DNA from: Spirochaetota bacterium
Lineage (GTDB): Bacteria; Spirochaetota; Brachyspiria; Brachyspirales; JACRPF01
Reading direction: 5' to 3'
Length of the DNA: 64,000 nucleotides
Assembly: GCA_016214035.1 (NCBI GenBank)
Contig: JACRPF010000005.1
Span: 372,001 to 436,000, forward strand
Each line of letters starts with the position of its first letter. Within the stretch, counting starts at the first letter, position 1. A program made the translations under genes and the position numbers. Positions 24,710 to 33,106 of the stretch are shown piece by piece. The notes under the pieces are model-generated. The model did not search any database, was not told the DNA's origin, and saw only the letters and a program-made list of their open reading frames with translations.

Positions 24710-25795
24710 TTAATACTTACAGTTTTTCCAGAAAAGGTCAAGCGCATATTCATACGTGCTGCGGTTGACATCATATGATATTGAGTGGTCGGAATGGAAA
24801 ATATACGGTATTCTGTTTTCGCGGACGCCTTTCAGTTTCGGGAGTATCTCCTCGTCCACTTTTTTACGGTCGTTCGTCTCAAGCGCCATGATGTTGATGT
24901 TTCCCATGAACGCGAGCTTTCCGGCGTACTGCTTGCCGAGTTCCACCACGTTCATGCCGGTTTTCGCCTCCATCGGCTGCAGACAGTCCACACCCGATTC
25001 TATGATTGCCGGGATATGCTTGGTTACATTGCCGCAGGTATGCATGATTATCGGGAGTTTATGGTCTTTGAGGAAGCCGAAGAATTTTTTGTGATGGGGG
25101 AGGATGAGCTCGCGGTGCATCGCCGGCGAGAAAAAGACGTCTTTCGTATAGCCGAGGTCCTCATAGATGAACATGCCGTCGGGTTTGCCCACCTCGCGAA
25201 AGAGATAATCACAGTGCATTATCATGAAATCGGTCATGACGCTGCAGTAGTCTGTGATCCAGTCCGGATCGAGCGCGGCCGCCTCGGACATGACCACGTC
25301 GCCCATGCTCGCACGCATCATCTCGAATATGAACAGATTGGCGAAGACCGTGAACGTATCCTCGTTCATGTATTTTTTATAATTGGCTTTCATCGCGGCA
25401 AGATCGCCGAAACGTTTCACGTCGAGTGACAGGAGGTTTTCGCGATATTTTTTATTCCACACTTCCCTTGAATTCATCGTAAAACCGATATGCTCCGGCG
25501 TGCCGCTTTTTTTCTTCCAATAACGAAGCTCGGCTCCCCATCCGTTGCGCACCACTTTCGTGTCGTCATCCTCATGGATTATTTCTTCGCCTTTTACTTC
25601 ACCGTGAGAGTTGAACCATCCGCCGATATTCCGCAGGTCGAAGTTGTAGTGCGCTACGGGATCTTTGCCTTCGGGATAGCCCTGTTTATTCCAGGTATTC
25701 GGGAACAGGAACGGCCAGAAGTGTTCATATAATCCCATCCGTTCCGGTACTTTCTTGTCCCTGATAAGCGTAGTCATTATTTCACGGCGTTTCAT
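24710..25795 (-). CDS. Uroporphyrinogen-decarboxylase-like protein (MtaA/CmuA methyltransferase type)
   Basis: 361 residues of the UroD/MtaA superfamily. The N-terminal Arg-rich haem-type motif of true HemE is missing; instead there is a His-x-Cys zinc site (IIMHTCGNV, about residues 255-263) and a downstream MGNINIMAL segment, as in cobalamin-dependent methyltransferases. It may transfer methyl groups between a substrate and a corrinoid protein, or be one of the UroD-like proteins common in glycan-utilisation loci. AAGGAG lies 6 nt before the chosen ATG (25795); an upstream in-frame start lacks one. It is followed by the LacI gene and driven by the promoter at 25827-25855. The exact substrate is unknown. 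Confidence 0.8.
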   Translation of the reverse strand: MKRREIMTTLIRDKKVPERMGLYEHFWPFLFPNTWNKQGYPEGKDPVAHYNFDLRNIGGWFNSHGEVKGEEIIHEDDDTKVVRNGWGAELRYWKKKSGTPEHIGFTMNSREVWNKKYRENLLSLDVKRFGDLAAMKANYKKYMNEDTFTVFANLFIFEMMRASMGDVVMSEAAALDPDWITDYCSVMTDFMIMHCDYLFREVGKPDGMFIYEDLGYTKDVFFSPAMHRELILPHHKKFFGFLKDHKLPIIMHTCGNVTKHIPAIIESGVDCLQPMEAKTGMNVVELGKQYAGKLAFMGNINIMALETNDRKKVDEEILPKLKGVRENRIPYIFHSDHSISYDVNRSTYEYALDLFWKNCKY

Positions 25796-25819
25796 GCGGT
25801 GCTCCTTGATCTCGAAATA

Positions 25820-25855
25820 TGCTAACAATTTAATAAATATTTAGCAATAAGTCAA
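25820..25855 (-). promoter_or_regulatory. Promoter and LacI-type operator of the UroD-like/LacI operon
   Basis: Minus strand: TTGACT (25850-25855), 17-bp spacer, TAAATT (25827-25832). The inverted repeat TGCTAA (25820-25825) / TTAGCA (25841-25846) brackets the -10 in AT-rich sequence. The operator position would block RNA polymerase; the LacI protein encoded second in the operon is the obvious ligand. Confidence 0.55.
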
Positions 25856-25886
25856 GCGTTCATGGAATCTTTAGGCCGTTTTTGCC

Positions 25887-25915
25887 TTGACAATCAAGTT
25901 AACATATCATAGAAT
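25887..25915 (+). promoter_or_regulatory. Promoter of the SpiroCoCo gene
   Basis: TTGACA (25887-25892), 17-bp spacer, TAGAAT (25910-25915): 6/6 and 5/6 matches at optimal spacing. Transcription would start about 25922, leaving a leader of about 50 nt before the ATG at 25974. Confidence 0.75.
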
Positions 25916-25973
25916 GAAGATAATACGGCAAACCTGCACCACGCCGATTTTCTCTTTTGGGAGGGAGAAAACT

Positions 25974-28900
25974 ATGGAAGCGATCACGCTTTCTCTATCC
26001 GTCATCAGTCCGGTAGTCGTTTATTTTGTTTTCCGCCAGTTCGACAAAGGCGGCAGAACACTCGACAAGATAAATAAATGGTTCAAAGCACGCGCCGATG
26101 AGTTTGATCATCTTTTTCAGCAGAAAGTTGAGCAGTTTCACGACAACAGCATTGAACTCGACATTGCCGTAAAAAAAGCGGATCACCTGAGCCGTGTACT
26201 TGAAGGCGAACTCGGGCGCATATCGAACCGCTATGAGTCGTACAAGGATTATGAGGCGGGGATAGAAAAATATTCCACGCAGATACAGGATATCGAACGC
26301 GCATATCTGAATGTCCTTGAAAAAATAGATATCGTTCTTTCGGAACGCGGCAAGATTGACAAGACATACCGACGCATCAACGATATCAAGCGCAACGTGC
26401 TCGATCTTGAGAAGAACATGGGGTCGCTGCAGAAGCATCTTATCACCTCGTATAACAACAAATTCGCCGAATTCGAAAAGGAGCTCTATAAGCGATTCGA
26501 ACTGCTTGCCGATAATCTCATGAAAAAAGACGCGGCATATAACGACATGGTGGAGCAGGAAAAACGCCGCATCGAGAATACGGTTTCGTCATTCGTCACC
26601 ACGGTGGCCGAACGCGAAAAGACGTTCAGCGAGGAGATGCATGCGCTCAACGAACGCATCGCCGGCGAGAATTTCGAGCGTATACGCGGCATTTTCGACC
26701 GCGCCAAATTGGAACTCTCTGAGAAATATAATGAACTTACCGCTGGTATACAGGAAAAATCCGTAAGCATCGAGCAGCGGTATGCGCTTCTCGACGAGTC
26801 GCAGGCCCGCATTCAGCGCGATATAGAGGCGCTTGCTGTGGGTTTGAGCACCAGACTCACCGAGATTACGAGCGATACCGAACGGCGTTTCAACGAAGAC
26901 ATAGCCCAGGTGAAAGACCGCATCATCGCGACGATCAACGATTCGCTCAACGACGCGAAAGTGGAACGCGACGGCATGCTTTCCGCATTCAAGGAACAGG
27001 CGCACACCCTCGCGTCCGCGCTGGATGAAAAAGCTGCGTATATCGCCGATGACATAGCGTCGGAACGTGAAAAGGCGCTTACGCTCATCAGTGAGACCTA
27101 TGATACATTCGAGAACAGCATCAAACGCTCTCTCGCCGCGATTGATGATTCATCCGTTGAGGCTCGTGACGCGATCTCGCAGGAAAAGGAAGCTGTCGTC
27201 GTCAGCATGCGAACGCTGCTTGAACAGGTGGAGACACGCGTTGAAGCTGTCATGAATGAATATGCGAAACGCGAGGAAAGCATACACGAACAGCGTGTGG
27301 TATTTGAGAACGAGGTCCGGGCGAAAAGCGAAGCGGTACTCGAGATGGTCGGCGAAACGGTGCGCGGCCATCTGGGCTGTTTCGATGCCCGGGTTGACGA
27401 GCGTGTAAACGGTATCGAAGAACGTTTCGGGCGTACCCACGAGCAGTATAAAAAGGAATATGACGATAAAGTTGCCGTGATCGTGAACGCGTCACGCATG
27501 GTGGCGGAAGAACATTCACACATCACCGAGATGGTCAATAATAAGTATAACGAACATGCACTGCGCATGCGCGAAGCGTCGGAAGGTCTGGCGCAGGACC
27601 TCAGTGAGATTAATGCGCTCATCGACGGTGAAGAATCCGCGGTGTCCGCTCCCGCGGCCGGCATTCATTTCACCGATTATATAAAACAGGCGAAAACGAA
27701 AACGGCCGGATATCTGAAATCAATCGCGCGCCGGCTTGAGGATAAGGTGGGCAAACGCCTCGCGCTTATGGATGAGGAACGCGCCATCATGAACGAGCGG
27801 GTAAACGCGGTTTTCTCCGAGATTAAGCAGCTCGTGAACGAGAATCTTAAAACCGTCGATACGATGAAAGAGACATTCGCCGCACGCATCGATGCGTCCA
27901 TCAGTGAAGGGGAGGCGCGCATCACGTCACGCCTCAACGGCATCGACAGCACGCTGGCTGCAGCGCGCGCGTCGCTGGAATCGGAATATGAAGCCGCGGT
28001 ATCGCGCCGCAAGGACTTTGAAGAGCGCGTTGCGACGATGGACACCATTATTGATGAACACCGCGACGTATTCGACAGTGAGCATTTCAAAGGTCTTGAA
28101 GCCGGGGTCAGGGGACTTCAGGAAGAGATTGTCAAAGCGCAGACATCGTTCAGTGCATCATTCGCTGAAAAGGAACATGAATTCGAGGAACGCATACAGA
28201 TGCTCGAGGGCGAACTCAAGATGATTGCAACAGACGCAAAATCATCGGCCGAGGCGCAGTCGCGCGAGGCGCTGTCACGCATTGACGCGATTACCGGCGA
28301 TATTGGCGTGCGCATCGAGAAGGAAATGCATACGCTCCGGCCGCATATCGAGAAAACGCTCGAATCCGTGCTTAAGGAACGCAGCGATATCAGGTCCGGC
28401 CTCGAGGGTGCGGACAAATATATTCGCAAGACCGAACGCGCCATCAGCGAGCGGCTGAACGTGATAATCAACAACGCATCAGTTATGGTGCAGAAAGAGA
28501 TTGATACACTCGATGAGCGCATGGCGGGCCGCGGCGAGGAACTGGTGAAGGAATTCTCGGTACTCGTTGAACGGGAATATGCGAAACGCCGCACGGAGAT
28601 AGAGGCCGAACGCGACAGGCAGATTGCCGAGATGGAACGTGTGGTGAGAGCTGCAGCCGAGCGGCAGGGCAGCGATATCGCCGCCGTCGAACGCGCGGTT
28701 ATGCTTGCGAAGGAAACGGTGGCGTCGCTTGCGGCATCGGCATCGGATGCGCTCACGAAAGTCGCCGAGGACAAGGATTCGCTCCTTGCCGATATACGAT
28801 CGACCATTGACCCCGCGGTCAAAGCGCTCGATGAACGGTTCAGCGTCCGCATCGCCGAAATGGATGAACGTTTCGCTGAGAGCGCGCGAGCAGCCCAGGA

Positions 28901-31682
28901 ACGTTATAAGGAAGAACTTACCGCGGTACGTAATGATATCGCCGCGGCCCAGGATGAGGTGGCGGCGCTCAGCGAAAATGTCAGGACCGATATCGCCGCA
29001 ACGAAAGACGATGTTGCCGCCCTTGCTGGCGATGTCCGCAGCGATATTGCCGCGGCCAGGGGCGACATCGACACGATGCTCGCGGATATGCGATCGGTCA
29101 TTGATCCGGCGGCCAGGGAGCTCGATGAACGGTTCAGCGCCCGTGTTGCCGAAATGGATGAACGCTTCGCGGAAAATGCCCGCGCGGCCGAGGAACGCTA
29201 TCGGGAAGAACTATCTGCGGTGCGTCATGAAATAGCATCGACTAAAGACGAGGTTTCAGTGCTTTCGGGTAATGTCCGCGCCGATATCGATGCGGCACAG
29301 AACGAAATTGCCGCGCTGCTGGCAAAGGCAAACGAAGAGGTCGACAATATCCGTACTTCGAAGACGACACTGTTCGCCGCGGTACGTTCGGACAGCAACG
29401 CGCAGCTCGCATCGGTCTCACAGGAGATCGAGCATCTGAAAGGCGAGATAGCGCCGGTTGTCGCGCGGCTTGAAGAGCGTTTCAATGAGAGCATCACCGG
29501 CATGAACGTGCGCATCGCCGAAGCGGCGAAACAGCTGCAGGCGCGGTACGGCGGCGATCTGTCACGTATCGACAAAGACATATCCGCTATGAAAAAGAAA
29601 GTAACCCAGGTCGCAAGTGAAGCGAAAGACGAGATAGAACGCACGCTTTCGATTAAGGATTCATTCACCGTTGCGGTGAAGGATAATGAAAAGCATCTTG
29701 CAGAACTGGAACGGACGATTAAAGCGCTCAAGGATAATCTTGAGCCCACCGTCGTGCGTCTGCACAAAAGCTTTGATGAAAGCATCGAACAGCTTAACGA
29801 GCGGCTCACCGAGACCTCGTCGCGCATGCTCTCGCGGGAGACTGAGTTCAAGGAGCGTTTCGACGGCACGCTTATCTCGCTTGCCGCCGCGTACGACGCG
29901 AAAACCGCGGAACTCGCGCATGTCATCGGCGACATTAAGGCCCAGGGCGAACGCGAGGTGTCGGCGTTCGTGGAAAAGATAGCCGAGCAGCACGCATCGG
30001 TCACCGAGCGGAGCGACACAATGCTCGCCTCGATAGAGGAACGTTTGAACGCCATCGCGCTTGCGAAGGAAGAACGATATACGGCGCTGGAAAGACGCTA
30101 TCGCGAACTGTCGGGCATGGTGTCCGGCATGAAGGATATGCTCGCTGCCGAGATTGAGCAGCATACCGCCGCCGGTACGCGCACTATCAACGAGCGGATG
30201 GAAGCAATGACTTCCGCCATCGACGGAAAGGAAGCGGCCATCATCGCCGCGGTGAACGAACGTCTCAACACCACCGTTGCGCATCTTATGGAACAGACCG
30301 GCGCAGAAATGGAAACCGTACGGCTCCGTCTCGCTGCTGAATATGAAAACGAGTCGAAACATATCGGCGGCAGCATCAACGGTCTGCGTGCATCTATCAG
30401 TGAAGTAGAGAAGGTCATCGCCGCAACCGCGGAAGAGGCGCGCGCACAGGGCGCCGAATACATGAAGACCATAGACCAGAAGATGAAAGATCGCCTCGAA
30501 CTGTTCGACGGCGATGTTGAGGCGCGTACGCACCGCATGCTCGCGGAATTCGATGAGCGCGCCGGCAAATTCATCAAGGATATTTCGCGGCTTTCGAAGG
30601 ATATGGAGACGTTCAAGCAGGCGAAGGACGAGGACCTTGCCGGTCATTATGCGATGCTCAAGGAGCGTTTTGCGAAGATAGACGAACAGGTGAACGCGTT
30701 TATGGAAGAGGCGAAGCTCCTGGACCGCGCGGAAGGTCTGCGCACGCACCTCAAGAAAGACCTCGACGGATTCGCGAAACTCATCAAGACCACTGCAAAG
30801 GAAAAGGACGAACTCGTCAAGACCATGTCCGAGTTCAACGAACTCAAACGCATGCACGACGAAGTGAAGGGATATTCGGTGCAGCTCCAGAAGGAAAAGA
30901 CCTCGCTGGTAGAAACGGAAGAGAAGGTGAAGCTGCTCGTACGCATGGCGGGCGATATCGAATCGCAGATAGGGCGCATCGAGGACGGGAACAAGAATGT
31001 GCCGCGCATCGAAGCGGAGATACAGCGGGTGCTTGCGCTCGCCGAGGACATCCAGGTCAAGTACGACACCATACAGCAGAAAAAGCAGGATATCGACGCC
31101 GCGGTTGCCACCGTATACGAGACCGAGGAACGCGCGCGGGAGATAGCCGGACAGGTGGACGCGATCAAGATAACGCTCACCGACATACACGACAAGAAGG
31201 AACGGCTCACGGCAAAGATACGCGAGATAGAAAAAGATACCGGCGTACTCACCAAGAATGAGGATAAGGTTAAGCTCCTAATCAGCCGTTTCGAACAGGT
31301 TGAACAGATGCTCGAGTTCATGAACGAACAGAGCGAGAAGTTTCAGCGCATCCGCGATTACTACGGCAAACAGGACGAGCATATCGAGGATACGCTCAAA
31401 CGCGCCGACAAGATGGCCAAGACACTTGAAGGGCTTCTGCGTGAAGCTGAATCGCTCATCCTCGAGGCATATCAGGGCGCCGAGAAAGTCACCGCGGAGA
31501 GCAGTGAACGTGCGGTTGCCGTACGGCCGTCACGGACGATCGACGCGAAAAAAGAGAAGCTAGTCATCGATCTCTACCGCAACGGATGGGAGTACGCGGA
31601 TATAGTCCGCAACACGAACCTTTCCATAGCCGAGGTGGAGATGATAATAACGCAGTGGAAGGAAAAGGGGAAACAGGCCTAG
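25974..31682 (+). CDS. Giant coiled-coil protein of the SpiroCoCo family
   Basis: 1,902 residues. Residues about 3-20 (AITLSLSVISPVVVYFVFRQ) form one membrane anchor; nearly all the rest is heptad-repeat coiled coil rich in Glu, Ala, Arg and Lys, predicted as a filament many tens of nanometres long. The C-terminus is a small helix-turn-helix: KLVIDLYRNGWEYADIVRNT, then SIAEVEMIITQWKEKG. This architecture is characteristic of spirochaetes; candidate roles are cytoskeletal filament, cell-shape or polar scaffold, possibly linking membrane to DNA. Residues about 940-1037 are repeated at 1038-1115 or so. The start is set by GGGAGGGAG before ATG 25974; an upstream in-frame TTG at 25887 is part of the promoter. 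The gene stands alone. Confidence 0.88.
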   Translation: MEAITLSLSVISPVVVYFVFRQFDKGGRTLDKINKWFKARADEFDHLFQQKVEQFHDNSIELDIAVKKADHLSRVLEGELGRISNRYESYKDYEAGIEKYSTQIQDIERAYLNVLEKIDIVLSERGKIDKTYRRINDIKRNVLDLEKNMGSLQKHLITSYNNKFAEFEKELYKRFELLADNLMKKDAAYNDMVEQEKRRIENTVSSFVTTVAEREKTFSEEMHALNERIAGENFERIRGIFDRAKLELSEKYNELTAGIQEKSVSIEQRYALLDESQARIQRDIEALAVGLSTRLTEITSDTERRFNEDIAQVKDRIIATINDSLNDAKVERDGMLSAFKEQAHTLASALDEKAAYIADDIASEREKALTLISETYDTFENSIKRSLAAIDDSSVEARDAISQEKEAVVVSMRTLLEQVETRVEAVMNEYAKREESIHEQRVVFENEVRAKSEAVLEMVGETVRGHLGCFDARVDERVNGIEERFGRTHEQYKKEYDDKVAVIVNASRMVAEEHSHITEMVNNKYNEHALRMREASEGLAQDLSEINALIDGEESAVSAPAAGIHFTDYIKQAKTKTAGYLKSIARRLEDKVGKRLALMDEERAIMNERVNAVFSEIKQLVNENLKTVDTMKETFAARIDASISEGEARITSRLNGIDSTLAAARASLESEYEAAVSRRKDFEERVATMDTIIDEHRDVFDSEHFKGLEAGVRGLQEEIVKAQTSFSASFAEKEHEFEERIQMLEGELKMIATDAKSSAEAQSREALSRIDAITGDIGVRIEKEMHTLRPHIEKTLESVLKERSDIRSGLEGADKYIRKTERAISERLNVIINNASVMVQKEIDTLDERMAGRGEELVKEFSVLVEREYAKRRTEIEAERDRQIAEMERVVRAAAERQGSDIAAVERAVMLAKETVASLAASASDALTKVAEDKDSLLADIRSTIDPAVKALDERFSVRIAEMDERFAESARAAQERYKEELTAVRNDIAAAQDEVAALSENVRTDIAATKDDVAALAGDVRSDIAAARGDIDTMLADMRSVIDPAARELDERFSARVAEMDERFAENARAAEERYREELSAVRHEIASTKDEVSVLSGNVRADIDAAQNEIAALLAKANEEVDNIRTSKTTLFAAVRSDSNAQLASVSQEIEHLKGEIAPVVARLEERFNESITGMNVRIAEAAKQLQARYGGDLSRIDKDISAMKKKVTQVASEAKDEIERTLSIKDSFTVAVKDNEKHLAELERTIKALKDNLEPTVVRLHKSFDESIEQLNERLTETSSRMLSRETEFKERFDGTLISLAAAYDAKTAELAHVIGDIKAQGEREVSAFVEKIAEQHASVTERSDTMLASIEERLNAIALAKEERYTALERRYRELSGMVSGMKDMLAAEIEQHTAAGTRTINERMEAMTSAIDGKEAAIIAAVNERLNTTVAHLMEQTGAEMETVRLRLAAEYENESKHIGGSINGLRASISEVEKVIAATAEEARAQGAEYMKTIDQKMKDRLELFDGDVEARTHRMLAEFDERAGKFIKDISRLSKDMETFKQAKDEDLAGHYAMLKERFAKIDEQVNAFMEEAKLLDRAEGLRTHLKKDLDGFAKLIKTTAKEKDELVKTMSEFNELKRMHDEVKGYSVQLQKEKTSLVETEEKVKLLVRMAGDIESQIGRIEDGNKNVPRIEAEIQRVLALAEDIQVKYDTIQQKKQDIDAAVATVYETEERAREIAGQVDAIKITLTDIHDKKERLTAKIREIEKDTGVLTKNEDKVKLLISRFEQVEQMLEFMNEQSEKFQRIRDYYGKQDEHIEDTLKRADKMAKTLEGLLREAESLILEAYQGAEKVTAESSERAVAVRPSRTIDAKKEKLVIDLYRNGWEYADIVRNTNLSIAEVEMIITQWKEKGKQA
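28791..29310 (+). repeat. In-frame tandem duplication of 294 bp in the coiled-coil gene
   Basis: Copies begin at 28791 and 29085 (offset 294 bp, 98 codons, exactly 14 heptads). Both encode a near-identical block with ALDERFS / ELDERFS, EMDERFAE, ARAA.ERY and EEL.AVR motifs. The second copy diverges toward its end, about 29310. Preservation of heptad phase would keep the coiled coil continuous. Confidence 0.85.
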
Positions 31683-31769
31683 CGCGGGATCATTCCATCG
31701 ACCCAATACCGCGAAATGGCTTATATCTACGCGAGGCACGCACATGGATGTGCGAAAGAAGATTTAACT

Positions 31770-31872
31770 CCCGCGCTACGCCGAGCGCCAGCCGTGGGGC
31801 TGGATGCCCCGAGGCGAGCGGTGCCATGGATGGCACTTAGCGAGCAATGCACGATGCATTGCAGAAGCGACA
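31770..31872 (+). repeat. Triple-hairpin element (copy A of a dispersed palindromic repeat)
   Basis: Three perfect hairpins in about 100 bp: CCAGCC-GTGG-GGCTGG (31788-31803), GTGCCAT-GG-ATGGCAC (31821-31836) and GCAATGCA-CGA-TGCATTGC (31844-31862), separated by linkers containing GAGCG or GCGAG. The ends CCCGCGCTACGCCGAGCG and AGAAGCGACA recur, inverted, in copy B at 40837-40887. It fills the gap between SpiroCoCo and DUF362. An open frame across it is not a credible gene. Confidence 0.65.
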
Positions 31873-31894
31873 AACGTAGTTGATTGAGCGATAT

Positions 31895-33097
31895 ATGAGC
31901 ATACTGCATAAAAAGACATCTATTCCCGCAAAGCAAACCGCCGTCGTCGCACTCGTCCGCTGCGAAACCTACGACTACCCCGACGTCAAGCGTGCCGTCG
32001 ATAAAGGTCTGGCGCTTCTCGGCGGTATGCAGACATTCGTGAAACCCGGTGAACGCATCGTTCTGAAGCCCAATCTCCTTGCCGCCGATGACCCCGCGCG
32101 CGCCGTCACCACGCATCCGTCAGTAGTGCGCGCGGTCGCCGAAGCGGTTCGCGATGTGACCGGCGTGCAGGTTTCAGCCGGTGACTCGCCCGGATTCGGA
32201 TCAACCGATGCCGTCATCGGCCGTACCGGGATAGCGGCTGCCATGCGCGAGGCGGATATTGCGGGTGCGGATTTCTCTACGGCGGTTGATGTCGCTTTTG
32301 AAGGCATTCAGGCACGGAGGTTATCGATCGCCCGCGGAGTGACTGAACATGACGGGCTCATCAGCCTGCCGAAAATGAAAACACACGGCTTTCAGCGATT
32401 CTCGGGAGCCGTTAAGAACCAATTCGGCTGCCTGCCGGGACTCATCAAAAGCGAACTGCATGTGAAGATACCCGGCGCGCTCGAGTTCGCCGAATTCATT
32501 CTCGACCTCAACGCATGTGTCAATCCGCGTCTGTACATCATGGACGGCATCGTCGCGATGGAGGGAAATGGTCCGCGCGGCGGTAATCCGAAACCGATGC
32601 ATGCGCTTTTGTTTTCCAACGATCCGATAGCCATAGATTCGATAGCCTGCATGCTCATCTGTCTTGATCCCGAAGTGGTGCCGACGAATTCGCTCGGTGC
32701 GAAACACGGGTTCGGTGTAAGCGCCATTGCATCGATTGCCGTACGCGGTGAACGACTTGACGACATGCGCGACCGTTCATTCAAAGTTGAGCATCGTCCG
32801 CTGCATCCGTTCCTCTCGAACGGTGTTACAGGGACGCTCACGCGGCTTGCCGTTCCGAAACCGTATATCCGTTCCCGGGGCTGCACAAAATGCGGGACAT
32901 GCGTCGCCATGTGTCCCACAAAGCCGAAAGCGCTCTCATGGCCCGCCGGAGTGAAGCGCGGCATTCCCCGCTACGATTATGAAAAATGCATACGATGCTA
33001 CTGCTGTCAGGAGATATGCCCCGAGCATACCATATATCTGACGCGGCCGATACTCCGCTGGTTTGTTGATCTTGTTGACAGAATATTTTTCCGGTAG
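31895..33097 (+). CDS. DUF362 protein with two [4Fe-4S] ferredoxin motifs
   Basis: 400 residues. The DUF362 domain (about 20-300) shows VKPGERIVLKPNLLAADDPA, TTHPSVVRAVAE, GDSPGFGS, LISLPKMKTHGF, SGAVKNQFGC and PIAIDSIACMLI. A C-terminal ferredoxin pair follows: C-x2-C-x2-C-x3-CP (CTKCGTCVAMCP) and CIRCYCCQEICP. Such proteins are cytoplasmic iron-sulfur proteins of unsettled function, often near redox or radical enzymes. The ATG at 31895 is chosen; a TTG at 31880 is an alternative and neither has a strong ribosome-binding site. It is followed 9 bp later by a FliK-like gene, so they form a two-gene unit. Confidence 0.88.
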   Translation: MSILHKKTSIPAKQTAVVALVRCETYDYPDVKRAVDKGLALLGGMQTFVKPGERIVLKPNLLAADDPARAVTTHPSVVRAVAEAVRDVTGVQVSAGDSPGFGSTDAVIGRTGIAAAMREADIAGADFSTAVDVAFEGIQARRLSIARGVTEHDGLISLPKMKTHGFQRFSGAVKNQFGCLPGLIKSELHVKIPGALEFAEFILDLNACVNPRLYIMDGIVAMEGNGPRGGNPKPMHALLFSNDPIAIDSIACMLICLDPEVVPTNSLGAKHGFGVSAIASIAVRGERLDDMRDRSFKVEHRPLHPFLSNGVTGTLTRLAVPKPYIRSRGCTKCGTCVAMCPTKPKALSWPAGVKRGIPRYDYEKCIRCYCCQEICPEHTIYLTRPILRWFVDLVDRIFFR

Positions 33098-33106
33098 GGA
33101 GCTCAG

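Noticed and set aside
28118-28852. 244-codon Ser-rich antisense frame in the coiled-coil gene
   Set aside because: Ser/Arg/Ala-rich reverse reading of Glu/Arg/Ala heptads; a by-product of codon bias.
29661-31190. 509-codon open frame antisense to the SpiroCoCo gene
   Set aside because: Its composition mirrors the coiled-coil codons on the other strand; no start signal or domain; the sense protein is clearly genuine.
31586-31840. 84-codon frame running out of the SpiroCoCo end into the hairpin repeat
   Set aside because: Reads through palindromic repeat sequence, has no start signal and no protein-like composition.
31788-31862. CRISPR-like spacing of hairpins
   Set aside because: The three hairpins differ in sequence and there are no identical repeats with unique spacers; it is a palindromic element, not a CRISPR array.
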